Source: Struthio camelus (taxonomy: Eukaryota > Chordata > Aves > Struthioniformes > Struthionidae). Taken from it: a stretch of 64,000 nt of DNA. Shown here one piece after another: positions 52,960 through 64,000 of this stretch. Every line of letters begins with the position of its first letter. Within the stretch, counting starts at the first letter, position 1. Below the pieces are notes generated by a model that searched no databases, was not told the origin of the DNA, and saw only the letters and a list, made by a program, of their open reading frames with translations. The stretch lies in NCBI RefSeq assembly GCF_040807025.1, contig NC_090967.1:246001-310000 (forward strand). The letters run 5' to 3'. A program made the position numbers and the translations under genes.

Positions 52960-53160
52960 TCCCCCCCCAGGACCCCAGCTCTATGGCCCGCAGGACCCCA
53001 ACTGTGCGGCCCCCCAGGACCTAGACTTGTCCAACTCCCCCCAGGACCCCAGTTCTCCAACCCCCAGGGCCCCAGTTCTACAGCCCCCCAGGACCTCAAC
53101 TGTGCAGCCCCCCAGATGTGCAGCCCCCCAGGACCCCGGCCCCCCTGGGACGGCGTGCTC
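52960..53160. repeat. GC-rich minisatellite, left part
   Basis: Imperfect repeats of about 30 bases containing ccccccaggaccccag and ctgtgcag words. Similar sequence resumes at about 54636-54710 (gggaccccagctctgcagcc), so the tract was probably continuous before the LTR-like sequence between them arrived. Confidence 0.7.
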
Positions 53161-53286
53161 TTCCTCCCCCTTCCCCAACCTGACCTCTCCATAAACAGCA
53201 CATGGGCAGGGGCTAACTGAGCACGCACCAACTAAAATCCGTCTAGTATGCAAATATGACTAGGAGTCAATCATCTTACCCCATAA
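53090..53286. repeat. Direct repeat, left copy (partner at 53960-54140)
   Basis: This 197-base segment recurs at 53960-54140 with only about four substitutions and a 16-base length difference. It runs from the minisatellite (aggacctcaactgtgcag) through ccataaacagcacatgg to atcttacc and cataa. The two copies flank the LTR-like module at 53287-53958. Confidence 0.9.
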
Positions 53287-53958
53287 TGTTAGAGAAGGAA
53301 ATTGTAACTGATTTAGTTTCAGGACTGTTGGAGAAGGAAATTGTAGCCAATTTAGCTTCAGCTTAGCGTAAGTCTGACTCTTGCTTAGCGTAAGTGCCTA
53401 AAGTAGATGAAGCCTGCAGGACTCAAGGCTGAACTGTCAACACACTCCAGAAACATTGCTGATGATGTGACATGGCCAACGTTGTAGCTGCAAAACCAAT
53501 TAAAACTAGCTAACAAAGATACAAAATTAGTTAATGAGGATACAAAGTAGAATGCAGGAGACAAGATGGGATACACCTGGGTTGTGGTTGACCTTTGAGA
53601 AGATAAGGGACTGCGAAAAACAATGGCAACCAGCCTAGGATGTGGCCAGGACCTGTCGGAAGGAGACAGACACCAATCAGGAGGAGACAGACACCAATCA
53701 GGAGGAGACAGACACCAATCAGGAGGAGACAGGCCACTGACTCAGTAAAAAGATTGGAGGAGACCTTCACTAGCAGGCAGGAAAACAAAACTGTAAAGGG
53801 TATAATTACCCCAGAATTTCTTTGTTTGGGGTCCCTCTCTGGAGGCACCCAACTCGAGCTGTTACTGCGCTGTAATATCATTTAAATAAATAATTAATTT
53901 TGCTGTTATACGTGCATGAGACTCTGCTCCTCAGAAACCTAGGGTCGAACTGATTCCA
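53287..53958 (+). mobile_element. LTR-like fossil module (solo-LTR type)
   Basis: About 672 bases starting TGTTAGAG and ending GATTCCA, so with the TG...CA ends of retroviral LTRs. Inside are three tandem copies of a 21-base unit (gacagacaccaatcaggag) near 53661-53730, typical of U3 repeats, and an AATAAA at 53885-53890 about 70 bases from the end. No gag, pol or env sequence is attached. No short target duplication is visible at its edges; instead it is bounded by the longer direct repeats. The family is not identified; an avian endogenous retrovirus LTR is most likely. Confidence 0.55.
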
Positions 53959-53959
53959 T

Positions 53960-54140
53960 AGGACCTCAACTGTGCAGCCCCCCAGGACCCCGGCCCCCCT
54001 GGGACGGCGTGCTCTTCCTCCCCCTTCCCCAACCTGACCTCTCCATAAACAGCACATGGCCAGGGGCTAACTGAGCACGCGCCAACTAAAATCTGTCTAG
54101 TATGCAAATATGACTAGGAGTCAATCATCTTACCTCATAA
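53960..54140. repeat. Direct repeat, right copy
   Basis: Nearly identical to 53090-53286 apart from about four substitutions and the 16-base indel. It continues on the right into the second LTR-like module. Confidence 0.9.
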
Positions 54141-54634
54141 ATAGGGGGCGGCCCAGAGCCCGCTGAGCTCTCCTGCGCAGCAGCAGGCTGCACAGCAGGA
54201 TCTCCTCGTGAGCAGGGATGCCTGTCAAGGTCAGTCCTCCAGGGCGAGAGATTCCTCGCCCGCGACAGATCCTCGGTAAGTGACTAATAGTGTGCTCAAA
54301 CTTTGCTAAGCTGATCTCAGATTCATTGTGCATGTAATCCTTAGACATAAACTGTTGACCAAGCCTGGGACTAAGACTGGATCCAGTTGCACCTAGACTC
54401 CTCTGAGGAGTCTGGAAAGCAAGGGGGTCCACTTTGAACATCAGGACTCAACGGGAGGGTCTGCTGGACGCTCTCGTCTGACCCTGTCCTCCAGGCAGTA
54501 AATAACTGAGCGAACCTTGCCATCGACCCTCGTTAAACCACTCTTATTTACGATTGAACTTTGTTAAATCACTGTCTTACCTCAATAAAACGTATCGCTA
54601 TTTCTCTCTTATGAGTGAAGTGCATCACTGCTCA
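54034..54634 (+). mobile_element. Second LTR-like fossil module
   Basis: A TATA-like ataaatagggg at about 54137-54147 is followed by a region beginning gagctctcctg, and an AATAAA at 54584-54589 about 45 bases before the minisatellite resumes. This U3-R-U5 order suggests a second LTR of a different type from the module at 53287. Its left edge overlaps the direct repeat and is uncertain. No internal viral genes are seen. Confidence 0.4.
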
Positions 54635-54635
54635 C

Positions 54636-54710
54636 ACCCCCGGGACCCCAGCTCTGCAGCCCCCCAGGAGCACGGCCCCCCAAGACCCTCGCTCTGCAGC
54701 TCCCCAGGAC
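54636..54710. repeat. GC-rich minisatellite, right part
   Basis: Two to three imperfect units (gggaccccagctctgcagcc, ccccaggactgg) continuing the tract seen at 52960-53160. Confidence 0.6.
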
Positions 54711-55079
54711 TGGGGCCACTGGGGCAGGAGGTGCTGGGGACAGGGGTGTCCCCAGGCAGGGTGAGCAGGCGAGGGGCACACACCCCACACCGTCACCCTG
54801 CCTGGGCTTCCCCTGTGCCCCCCGCCCCCCCGGCACCCACCCACCCGCGCCCCGGGAGGCGTGCAGGGTGCCGTGCACACGTGCACATCCATGAGGGCGC
54901 CACTGTCCCGCGACCCGGCCAGCGTGCGCACAGCCGCCGGCACGCACACCCGGCGACCCGCGACACCCCACGAGCCGCGTGCGTCCACGCAACACATGCA
55001 CCCTGTGCGAGTGTGCACGCCCTCCGTGGCACGCACCCACCCACCCGCATCCCTCATAGGCACCAACACCTCGTCACAC

Positions 55080-55737
55080 ACACACCCATCACACCCCCTG
55101 TCACACACACACAAACTTGTCACACAGAAACCTGTCACAATCCCACCCTTCCACCTCACACACACACGGACCCTCGCTCACTCAAACACACCGTCACTCA
55201 CACCCCCACACACACTGTCACTCACAAGCACACACACCCTCATACCGATCCCTCAGCCACACACAGAAACACACACGCTCACCCCGTGACACACTAACAC
55301 GTACACCTTATCTCAGTCTCACACACACACACACACCATCCTCTCAAACATACGTACACACTACCAAAAACACCCACACATGCACACCTTCTCACGCACA
55401 CACCTACACCTTCACACACTAACACACATGCACAACCTCTCTCACAAAAATGCACACACCCACACCCCATTACACACTAAAACACACGCGCACCCTCTAA
55501 TCCACACACCTACACCCTCACACACTAATACACACGCACATCCTCTCACACACTCACCCACACCCTCTCCCACACTAACATACCCACACCCCATCACAGT
55601 AACACACACCCACGCCCTCTCACACACACCCCAACCCATCACACGCTAACACACACGCACGCCCTTTCTCACACCCCCCCCACACCCTACCATGCACTAA
55701 CACACACCCACACCCTCTCACATACACACACATCGTC
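55080..55737. repeat. Degenerate CA-rich repeat leading into the satellite array
   Basis: Imperfect cacaca and acactaacacac words with spacer words such as ccctctcac. The words become steadily more ordered to the right, suggesting the 46-bp satellite arose from this simple repeat. Confidence 0.8.
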
Positions 55738-58700
55738 ACACACTAACACACACCCATGCCCTCTCTCTCACCCCCACACCCCGTCACACGCTAACACACA
55801 CCCGCACCCCCTCTCACCCCCACACCCCGTCACACGCTAACACACACCCGCACCCTCTCTCACCCCCACACCCCGTCACACGCTAACACACACCCGCACC
55901 CCCTCTCACCCCCACACCCCGTCACACGCTAACACACCCCCGCACCCCCTCTCACCCCACACCCCGTCACACGCTAACACACACCCGCACCCCCTCTCAC
56001 CCCCACACCCCGTCACACGCTAACACACACCCGCACCCTCTCTCACCCCCACACCCCGTCACACGCTAACACACACGCACGCCCTTTCTCACACCCCCCC
56101 CACACCCTACCATGCACTAACACACACCCACACCCTCTCACATACACACACATCGTCACACACTAACACACACCCATGCCCTCTCTCTCACCCCCACACC
56201 CCGTCACACGCTAACACACACCCGCACCCCCTCTCACCCCCACACCCCGTCACACGCTAACACACACCCGCACCCTCTCTCACCCCCACACCCCGTCACA
56301 CGCTAACACACACCCGCACCCCCTCTCACCCCCACACCCCGTCACACGCTAACACACCCCCGCACCCCCTCTCACCCCCACACCCCGTCACACGCTAACA
56401 CACACCCGCACCCCCTCTCACCCCCACACCCCGTCACACGCTAACACACACCCGCACCCTCTCTCACCCCCACACCCCGTCACACGCTAACACACACCCG
56501 CACCCTCTCTCACCCCCACACCCCGTCACACGCTAACACACACCCGCACCCTCTCTCACCCCACACCCTGTCACACGCTAACACACACGCGCACCCCGTC
56601 ACACGCTAACACACACGCGCACCCTCTCTCACCCCACACCCCGTCACACGCTAACACACACCCGCACCCCCTCTCACCCCCACACCCCGTCACACGCTAA
56701 CACACACCCGCACCCTCTCTCACCCCCACACCCCGTCACACGCTAACACACACCCGCACCCCCTCTCACCCCACACCCCGTCACACGCTAACACACACCC
56801 GCACCCCCTCTCACCCCACACCCCGTCACACGCTAACACACCCCCGCACCCTCTCTCACCCCCACACCCCGTCACACGCTAACACACACCCGCACCCTCT
56901 CTCACCCCCACACCCCGTCACACGCTAACACACACCCGCACCCTCTCTCACCCCCACACCCCGTCACACGCTAACACACACCCGCACCCCCTCTCACCCC
57001 ACACCCCGTCACACGCTAACACACACCCGCACCCCCTCTCACCCCACACCCCGTCACACGCTAACACACACCCGCACCCCCTCTCACCACACACCCCGTC
57101 ACACGCTAACACACACCCGCACCCTCTCTCACCCCACACCCCGTCACACGCTAACACACACCCGCACCCTCTCTCACCCCCACACCCCGTCACACGCTAA
57201 CACACACCCGCACCCCCTCTCACCCCACACCCCGTCACACGCTAACACACACCCGCACCCTCTCTCACCCCCACACCCCGTCACACGCTAACACACACCC
57301 GCACCCCCTTTCACCCCCACACCCCGTCACACGCTAACACACACCCGCACCCCCTCTCACCCCCACACCCCGTCACACGCTAACCACACCCGCACCCCCT
57401 CTCACCCCCACACCCCGTCACACGCTAACACACACCCGCACCCTCTCTCACCCCCACACCCCGTCACACGCTAACACACCCCCGCACCCTCTCTCACCCC
57501 ACACCCCGTCACACGCTAACACACACCCGCACCCTCTCTCACCCCACACCCCGTCACACGCTAACACACACCCGCACCCTCTCTCACCCCCACACCCCGT
57601 CACACGCTAACACACACCCGCACCCCCTCTCACCCCCACACCCCGTCACACGCTAACACACACCCGCACCCTCTCTCACCCCCACACCCCGTCACACGCT
57701 AACACACACCCGCACCCTCTCTCACCCCACACCCCGTCACACGCTAACACACACCCGCACCCTCTCTCACCCCCACACCCCGTCACACGCTAACACACAC
57801 CCGCACCCTCTCTCACCCCCACACCCCGTCACACGCTAACACACACCCGCACCCTCTCTCACCCCCACACCCCGTCACACGCTAACACACACCCGCACCC
57901 CCTCTCACCCCCACACCCCGTCACACGCTAACACACACCCGCACCCCCTCTCACCCCCACACCCCGTCACACGCTAACACACACCCGCACCCCCTCTCAC
58001 CCCCACACCCCGTCACACGCTAACACACACCCGCACCCCCTCTCACCCCCACACCCCGTCACACGCTAACACACACCCGCATCCTCTCTCACCCCCACAC
58101 CCCGTCACACGCTAACACACACCCGCACCCCCTCTCACCCCCACACCCCGTCACACGCTAACACACACCCGCACCCCCTCTCACCCCCACACCCCGTCAC
58201 ACGCTAACACACACCCGCACCCCCTCTCACCCCCACACCCCGTCACACGCTAACACACACCCGCACCCCCTCTCACCCCCACACCCCGTCACACGCTAAC
58301 ACACACCCGCACCCCCTCTCACCCCCACACCCCGTCACACGCTAACACACACCCGCACCCTCTCTCACCCCCACACCCCGTCACACGCTAACACACACCC
58401 GCACCCTCTCTCACCCCCACACCCCGTCACACGCTAACACACACCCGCACCCTCTCTCACCCCCACACCCCGTCACACGCTAACACACACCCGCACCCCC
58501 TCTCACCCCCACACCCCGTCACACGCTAACACACACCCGCACCCCCTCTCACCCCCACACCCCGTCACACGCTAACACACACCCGCACCCTCTCTCACCC
58601 CCACACCCCGTCACACGCTAACACACACCCGCACCCTCTCTCACCCCACACCCCGTCACACGCTAACACACACCCGCACCCTCTCTCACCCCCACACCCC

Positions 58701-59733
58701 GTCACACGCTAACACACACCCGCACCCTCTCTCACCCCCACACCCCGTCACACGCTAACACACACCCGCACCCTCTCTCACCCCCACACCCCGTCACACG
58801 CTAACACACACCCGCACCCTCTCTCACCCCCACACCCCGTCACACGCTAACACACACCCGCACCCTCTCTCACCCCCACACCCCGTCACACGCTAACACA
58901 CACCCGCATCCTCTCTCACCCCACACCCCGTCACACGCTAACACACACCCGCACCCTCTCTCACCCCCACACCCCGTCACACGCTAACACACACCCGCAC
59001 CCTCTCTCACCCCCACACCCCGTCACACGCTAACACACACCCGCACCCTCTCTCACCCCCACACCCCGTCACACGCTAACACACACCCGCACCCCCTCTC
59101 ACCCCACACCCCGTCACACGCTAACACACACCCGCACCCCCTCTCACCCCCACACCCCGTCACACGCTAACACACACCCGCACCCCCTCTCACCCCCACA
59201 CCCCGTCACACGCTAACACACACCCGCACCCTCTCTCACCCCCACACCCCGTCACACGCTAACACACACCCGCACCCTCTCTCACCCCCACACCCCGTCA
59301 CACGCTAACACACACCCGCACCCTCTCTCACCCCCACACCCCGTCACACGCTAACACACACCCGCACCCCCTTTCACCCCCACACCCCGTCACACGCTAA
59401 CACACACCCGCACCCCCTCTCACCCCCACACCCCGTCACACGCTAACACACACCCGCACCCTCTCTCACCCCCACACCCCGTCACACGCTAACACACACC
59501 CGCACCCCCTCTCACCCCCACACCCCGTCACACGCTAACACACACCCGCACCCTCTCTCACCCCACACCCCGTCACACGCTAACACACACCCGCACCCTC
59601 TCTCACCCCCACACCCCGTCACACGCTAACACACACCCGCACCCTCTCTCACCCCCACACCCCGTCACACGCTAACACACACCCGCACCCTCTCTCACCC
59701 CACACCCCGTCACACGCTAACACACACCCGCAC
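55738..59733. repeat. Tandem array of about 87 copies of a 45-46 bp unit
   Basis: Each unit contains cacacgctaacacacacccg, then caccctctctcacccc, then cacaccccgt. Variants differ mainly by T/C in caccct/cacccc and by one C (46 versus 45 bp). Copies are highly similar over about 4 kb. On the minus strand each unit has four G-runs (GGGG, GGGGG, GGG, GGG) with loops of 3, 5-7 and 3 bases, a canonical quadruplex pattern. A repeated Cys/Gly/Val-rich reading on the minus strand is an artefact of 45-bp units. Confidence 0.98.
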
Positions 59734-59739
59734 TCACAC

Positions 59740-61250
59740 ACGCCCCGCCCCGCCCCCTCCCCAGCCTTGGCCCCGCCCCCGGCCCCGCCCCCCGCGCGGC
59801 CCGGCCGGACGGGACACAGCGCAGCGCGCGGCCGGCAGGAGCCCACGTGGGCGCGCCCGCGCCTGCGCACACGCACCCCCGCGCAGGCAGGCCCGCGCAC
59901 GCCGGCCCCAGCCCGCCCGCACGCCGGTCACACTCACATTCCCGCGCCCCCCCCGGTGCCGTCGCCCTCTGGCCCACCCCGGTGCCCGGGCTCTCCGGGC
60001 CGCACCGCAGCTCGCCTGCCCGCTCTGCCACCCACGGCCTCGGCCCAGCACCGCGCCCCCAGGCCCAGGCGGGCTCTGCTGCAAACACAGAGGAAGCTCA
60101 GGCGCCAGGGTGGCACCGCGCCCTCCCCGCTGCCTGGGGCAGGGGGCTGGCGCCCCCCGGGGGCCAAAGGGGGCCAGTGCTGCAGGCCAGCTGCGCGCTG
60201 GGGCACCGGGTGCTGTCCCTGTGCTCGAGGCACAGCGCTGCAGCAGCACCCGCTGGCCAACCCAGCTCTCCCCAGGCTGCGCTGGCCCCCGGTGGGCGGC
60301 ACAGTGGTTTTCTGCCCCCCGCTGTTAGCAGCAGCCAGAGCTGGGGCCAGGAACCTTCCGTCCCCTCGCCAAACTCAAATAACCGCTGAATACCTCACCT
60401 GCGCGGCAGAAACATGCCGGGGGAGCTTGCAGGCAGCCAGCGAACCTCCTCGCAGCCAGGCCTCCCCGCCGCCTCCGCGGAGCCCCGCGGGCGGTTCCAG
60501 CCCACGCACAGCCATGGGGGCCGGGGGCCGCCTCGGCTGCACCCGGGGGGCTGCAGCCGGGACTCGGCGGTTTGTGCTTCGGCTTCACCGGCTGCAACAC
60601 CCAGCGGTGCCGTGAGGCCCCCCGGGTGCCAGCGCCCTGCAGGGGCCGGGCCCTGGGGTTAACGCTGGGGCGTCCCGCCCCGCGCCCCCTCTCTTCCCTG
60701 AAGAGACCCCCTTAACAGCCCACCTCAGGGCTGCCCGGCTGGCAGGGGTGCGGGGAGCTCTCATTGGCTGGTCTCCCCCCCAGAGGCGGGACACAGCGAC
60801 ATAAGAACCAATCAAATGCCACCGCTCGGCAGCCATTTTCTTTCTGGGCACAGCCCCAGTCGCTCGGGCGGCAGCAGCCATCTTTGTTGAGGGCAGCCGC
60901 CGTGCCCCAGGTGGGGCTGGCGGCCGCGGGGGCGAAGGGGAGGCAGCAGGGAGCCCCCACCTGCCCCCTCCCACAACAGGGATCTCACTGGGGACAAAGC
61001 ACCACAACGCTGCAGTACTTCGGGTCAAAAAGCAGGATCCGGGGGCAGGACGAGGGGGAGCAGGCCGGGCCGCGGAGCGGTGTGGGAGCCCAGGCCGCCC
61101 TGTCCCCAGCACCCCGTGGCCTTGCCTGCGCTGGTGCTCGGGGGGGGGGGGGGTGCCAGGGCACCACTCCCTGCCCTGCGCAGCACCCGCATCCCACCCC
61201 AGCGAGTCCAGCCGGGCTGGGAACACGCAACTGGCTCCTGTTCCTCAGGG
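59740..61250. promoter_or_regulatory. CpG island with CCAAT and YY1-like motifs, gene unassigned
   Basis: Dense CpG sequence. Between 60755 and 60900 lie an inverted CCAAT box (cattggctgg, near 60762), a direct one (aaccaatcaaatg, near 60806), and two YY1-like motifs, gcagccattttc (about 60830) and gcagccatctttg (about 60885). This is the architecture of a TATA-less promoter. MFSD12 ends to the right on the minus strand, so it is not the MFSD12 promoter. It may drive the GRAMD2-family gene from a distance, or an unrecognised transcript. Confidence 0.5.
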
Positions 61251-61395
61251 CTGCGTTGGCCCCGTGGCGCAGGGCCTGAAGCAGGGGACCAGGCGTCCAG
61301 GCAAGCGCTGGGCCTCACGGCACCTGCCCAGAGAGATGCAGAGGCCCTGGGGCAGGGAGGGGCCCAGGGAAGAGGCTCCTTTGACAACAATAGCA

Positions 61396-61401
61396 TTTAT
61401 T
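61396..61401 (-). terminator. MFSD12: MFSD12 polyadenylation signal
   Basis: AATAAA on the minus strand in the context cttgaataaatgc, about 390 bases past the MFSD12 stop at 61787-61789. A T-rich stretch on the plus strand follows at 61418-61432. Confidence 0.65.
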
Positions 61402-61786
61402 CAAGTTTAGAGGTTGTAGGGTTTTTTTTTTTCCCCTCCCCTTCTTCCCTCCTTCTTTAAAAAGTGCTATTTAAAGACACTGACCTTACAAAAGCATGTT
61501 AAAACCAAGGGCCAGGCACCCTGTCACACAGGGCTGGGCTGACCCCCACAGCCTGGCCCCAGGCCTGCTAGTGTTACATTTGTGCAAACACATAGGGACA
61601 CCCTCTAGCAAGTCCCCAAGGAACGTGTGGGGTGGCAAGTCCTGTGCAAAGTGACAGAGGCAGGGCAGTGGCTGGATCCCACCTGAGCCCAGCTCCCCAG
61701 TCCTGGTGCCATCGCCTCCCTCCAGGGTCCCTCCAGGCAGAGGGCAGCAGCATGGACATCACCACAGCCAGGGACATGCGCCCAGC

Positions 61787-63722
61787 TCAGTTGACCGTGT
61801 TGCTCCGACTCCTTCCCTCTGTGCTTGCTGTCTCACTTGACTGGGTCCCTCCTCCATTCAGTCCCAGCAGGGAGATGTCATCTATGGGGAACAGGAGTGA
61901 TGGGTTAGGAGCTGTTGTAGCTGCTGGGGTGACCCAGCACATACTGGCCTAGTCCTTAGAGCTCTCCTGCTACCAACACGAGGGGCCCAAGGCAGCACAG
62001 GGACTGTGCAACACTTACTGTGATACCTACAGATGGGGGGGGGGGAAGGTTCAGTGCTTTCCCCCCACCCTAGAGTAGGGCAAGAACTGGGCACCCAGAG
62101 GGCTGAGATGCAGCTGATAAGCTAGCACCCATCCTTGCCTGACAGGTCCCAGTCACAGCAAGAGGCACCCGGTTCCCATCTCCTCATGTGTGGCTACCAC
62201 TAGCAACAGCTAGCATGACCTCCCTCACTACACCTCAGCCACCCACAGGGTGCAGGGCTCAGTGCAGCCATTGCACAGCTGGCAGGGGCAGATCCTGCCG
62301 CCCCCCAGGAGGGCACAGCAAGCAGGCACAGCCCCCCAGCACTGGCATAGCCCAGGGCATTGCCAGCTCTGGGGCCAGGAGCAGCAAAAGCAGGAGCGTA
62401 GGGAGCTGGGCCTGCCTATGTGCCTACCATGAGTGTCACCCGGCTCTCACAAGGCAGGGCTGTGAGTTTCCCTGCAGCCAGCCTTGCTCCAGCATCTCCC
62501 ACTGGGATAAAGCTCCCAGGGCCTTGCTGCAGCCAGGGTGATCTGGCAAGACACTTTCCCTTTAGCCCAGGCTAGCAGAGGACTGGGGGACTCCCAGGAC
62601 CCCCAACCCCACACCTGTCCCCTCCCAGTGCCCCCAGCTCCTCAGTCACACTCACGGAAGCGGACCCGGATGGGCCAGATCATGATGCAGCACAGAGACA
62701 CTGTGGCAGCCATAGCAATCCCCCCAGTGACAACCACCATCACCCAGTGGTAGAAGTTGATGCAGGCAGGACAGCAGAGCTCGGTCCTGCAGGGAGAGGA
62801 TAGGAGGGCTGTGCTTGGTGGCAGAGACCGGAGCTTGGCCTAGCACTGCCCAAGCACCCTGGGGCTGCTGAAACCCTCTCACTGCCTGGTAGAACTCATA
62901 AGCACTCAGCTGGGTCTGCTGCAGGCATCAGGGCTGGTTCACACATGGGCATGAGGCACAGGTTCAGAGCAAGGAGAGAGTGCAGCATCCTGGATTTTTT
63001 GATCCCCCATCCCCCAGCTGCTGGCAAAGTAGAAGCCAAGGAAGGATTTAAGACAAATTGGAGCAGGTTTCCACTGGTGTCTCTCACTAAGGGTGTAGAG
63101 GCATGCTCCAAACCAGGGCTATTTGTTGCCTTGACCCCAGCAGATCTGGCTGAAGATGTCACCAGGAGGATTCCCACTCCACAGGGATACTTACGGGCAT
63201 GGGTGCAGGTTTTGGATTGCCATCACAGCCAGTCCATTGGCCATCTTGTCTGTGAAGCTCATGGCCCCGTAGACGAACGCACCACTGTGCTGCAAGGGGA
63301 GGGAAAGCCTCATTTCCCACTGCACTGGGGCCCAGCCTGTGCCACACTCCCAGAAGGAAGTGAGAGCAAGTGCCTTGTGCCCTCTCATGGGCAGAGCCTA
63401 TATTACAGCAGAGCCCAGCAAGCAGCAGGAGCTGGGCATAAGGGATGGGGCTGCTTAGGTCCCCAACTGCTGTGTACCCCTGCAGATGTCTCCTTAGCAC
63501 CACTGTGACACCCCAGCCATGGTGCAGCCCAGCCAGACAGTGCAAACGTACCGTGTTGGTCCCAATAAGGTCAGCTGTCATGGAGAGGGATGTGACCAGG
63601 ATGGTGGCTGAGCCAGCCCCAAGCAGCATAGCTGCCGCATAGATCTCCACTCCCATCTGCCTGGTCAGGGTCACCCAGGAGGCAAAGGCCAAGATCACCA
63701 GGATGCCCACGAAGTAGGTCAG
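61787..63722 (-). CDS. MFSD12: MFSD12, major facilitator cysteine importer (3' part)
   Basis: MFSD12 belongs to the major facilitator superfamily and is needed for cysteine import into lysosomes and melanosomes, so it affects pigmentation. The last four coding exons are in the window on the minus strand: 63722-63552, 63289-63195, 62786-62656 and 61881-61787. All phases agree; the 5' exons lie beyond 64000. Recognisable family sequence includes [41 protein letters not shown] and [13 protein letters not shown], followed by a last membrane helix ([15 protein letters not shown]). The final exon adds a Ser/Thr-rich cytosolic tail, [12 protein letters not shown] to RSNTVN, with no match in the human ending I recall. 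If the donor at 62655 is ignored, translation stops a few codons later (ECD then TGA), which gives a shorter alternative C-terminus. Two transmembrane segments are visible in exon 63722-63552 and one in exon 62786-62656. Confidence 0.93.
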
Positions 63723-64000
63723 CTGCTCCACACCAGCATGGGGACAGGCAGAGGAAGAAAAAGAGAGCTCAGGCTTGGCTGGTCATGCTCTGGGCCCAGC
63801 CAATGCTCAGCAAGGCAGAAGTGAGCAGGGAGGACATTGGGGCCAACACCAGAGTCAGCCCTGGTGCAAAACACTCAGGTCCAGAGGCACCAGCCAACAT
63901 CCCCAAAACAGCAACTGCCCAAGAGAACAGGGGCGTGGTCCAGAGAGACTATTTTCCCCACCCCACAGCCCAGTACTCCAGCACCAGTACAGCAGCAGCT
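63723..64000 (-). other. MFSD12 intron reaching the window edge
   Basis: Beyond the pyrimidine-rich acceptor at 63723-63760 (minus strand ctctctttttcttcctctgc) no further exon is recognised before the window ends. Confidence 0.6.

Noticed and set aside
55738-59733. CRISPR-like appearance of regularly spaced repeats
   Set aside because: The units are contiguous without unique spacers, and the host is a vertebrate. It is a satellite.
56948-59900. Repeated 15-residue Cys/Gly/Val-rich minus-strand reading
   Set aside because: It is open only where consecutive units are 45 bp long; elsewhere the 46-bp units shift the frame. Not a protein.

Overview
The window looks like a gene-dense, GC-rich piece of a bird genome, probably a microchromosome. 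The evidence is vertebrate-type splice sites, short introns in most genes, strong CpG islands, and a CR1 LINE 3' end typical of birds and other reptiles. Gene content matches the human chr19p13.3 neighbourhood of DOHH, FZR1, TEKTIP1 and MFSD12. No part looks prokaryotic.

Layout from left to right. A small single-pass membrane protein of 160 aa (minus, 1825-2741) follows a TG-rich stretch. DOHH, the deoxyhypusine hydroxylase, is complete (minus, coding 6036-8790) with a CpG-island promoter near 9.7 kb and a G-rich minisatellite just behind it. A two-exon PIF/Harbinger-derived gene (minus, 13564-16634) encodes 421 aa with the DDE residues kept, so it looks domesticated. FZR1 (CDH1, the APC/C co-activator) is complete: a CpG island with a non-coding first exon at about 19.9-20.03 kb, then 13 coding exons from 29555 to 38321 giving 493 aa. 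TEKTIP1 (plus, 42296-43886) is complete at 192 aa in four exons, including a short first exon that I placed by its match to the human N-terminus as I recall it. A GRAMD2-family gene (minus, 44822-48976) converges on TEKTIP1, and the two appear to share one palindromic polyadenylation motif. MFSD12 (minus) enters from the right edge with only its last four exons present.

The 49-61 kb interval has no confident gene. It holds a CpG-rich block (50.3-51.8 kb), a GC minisatellite split by LTR-like fossil sequence (53.1-54.6 kb), and a tandem array of about 4 kb with 45-46 bp units (55.7-59.7 kb). Each array unit carries a quadruplex-type G-run pattern on the minus strand. After the array comes another CpG island (59.7-61.2 kb) with CCAAT boxes and YY1-like motifs but no assigned gene.

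Functionally these are mostly unrelated host genes kept together by conserved synteny: eIF5A hypusination (DOHH), mitotic exit and G1 ubiquitination (FZR1), ciliary doublet microtubules (TEKTIP1), membrane contact sites (GRAMD2 family) and lysosome/melanosome cysteine import (MFSD12). Exon borders were set by eye from splice consensus, phase agreement and recalled homologue sequences; no alignment was run.
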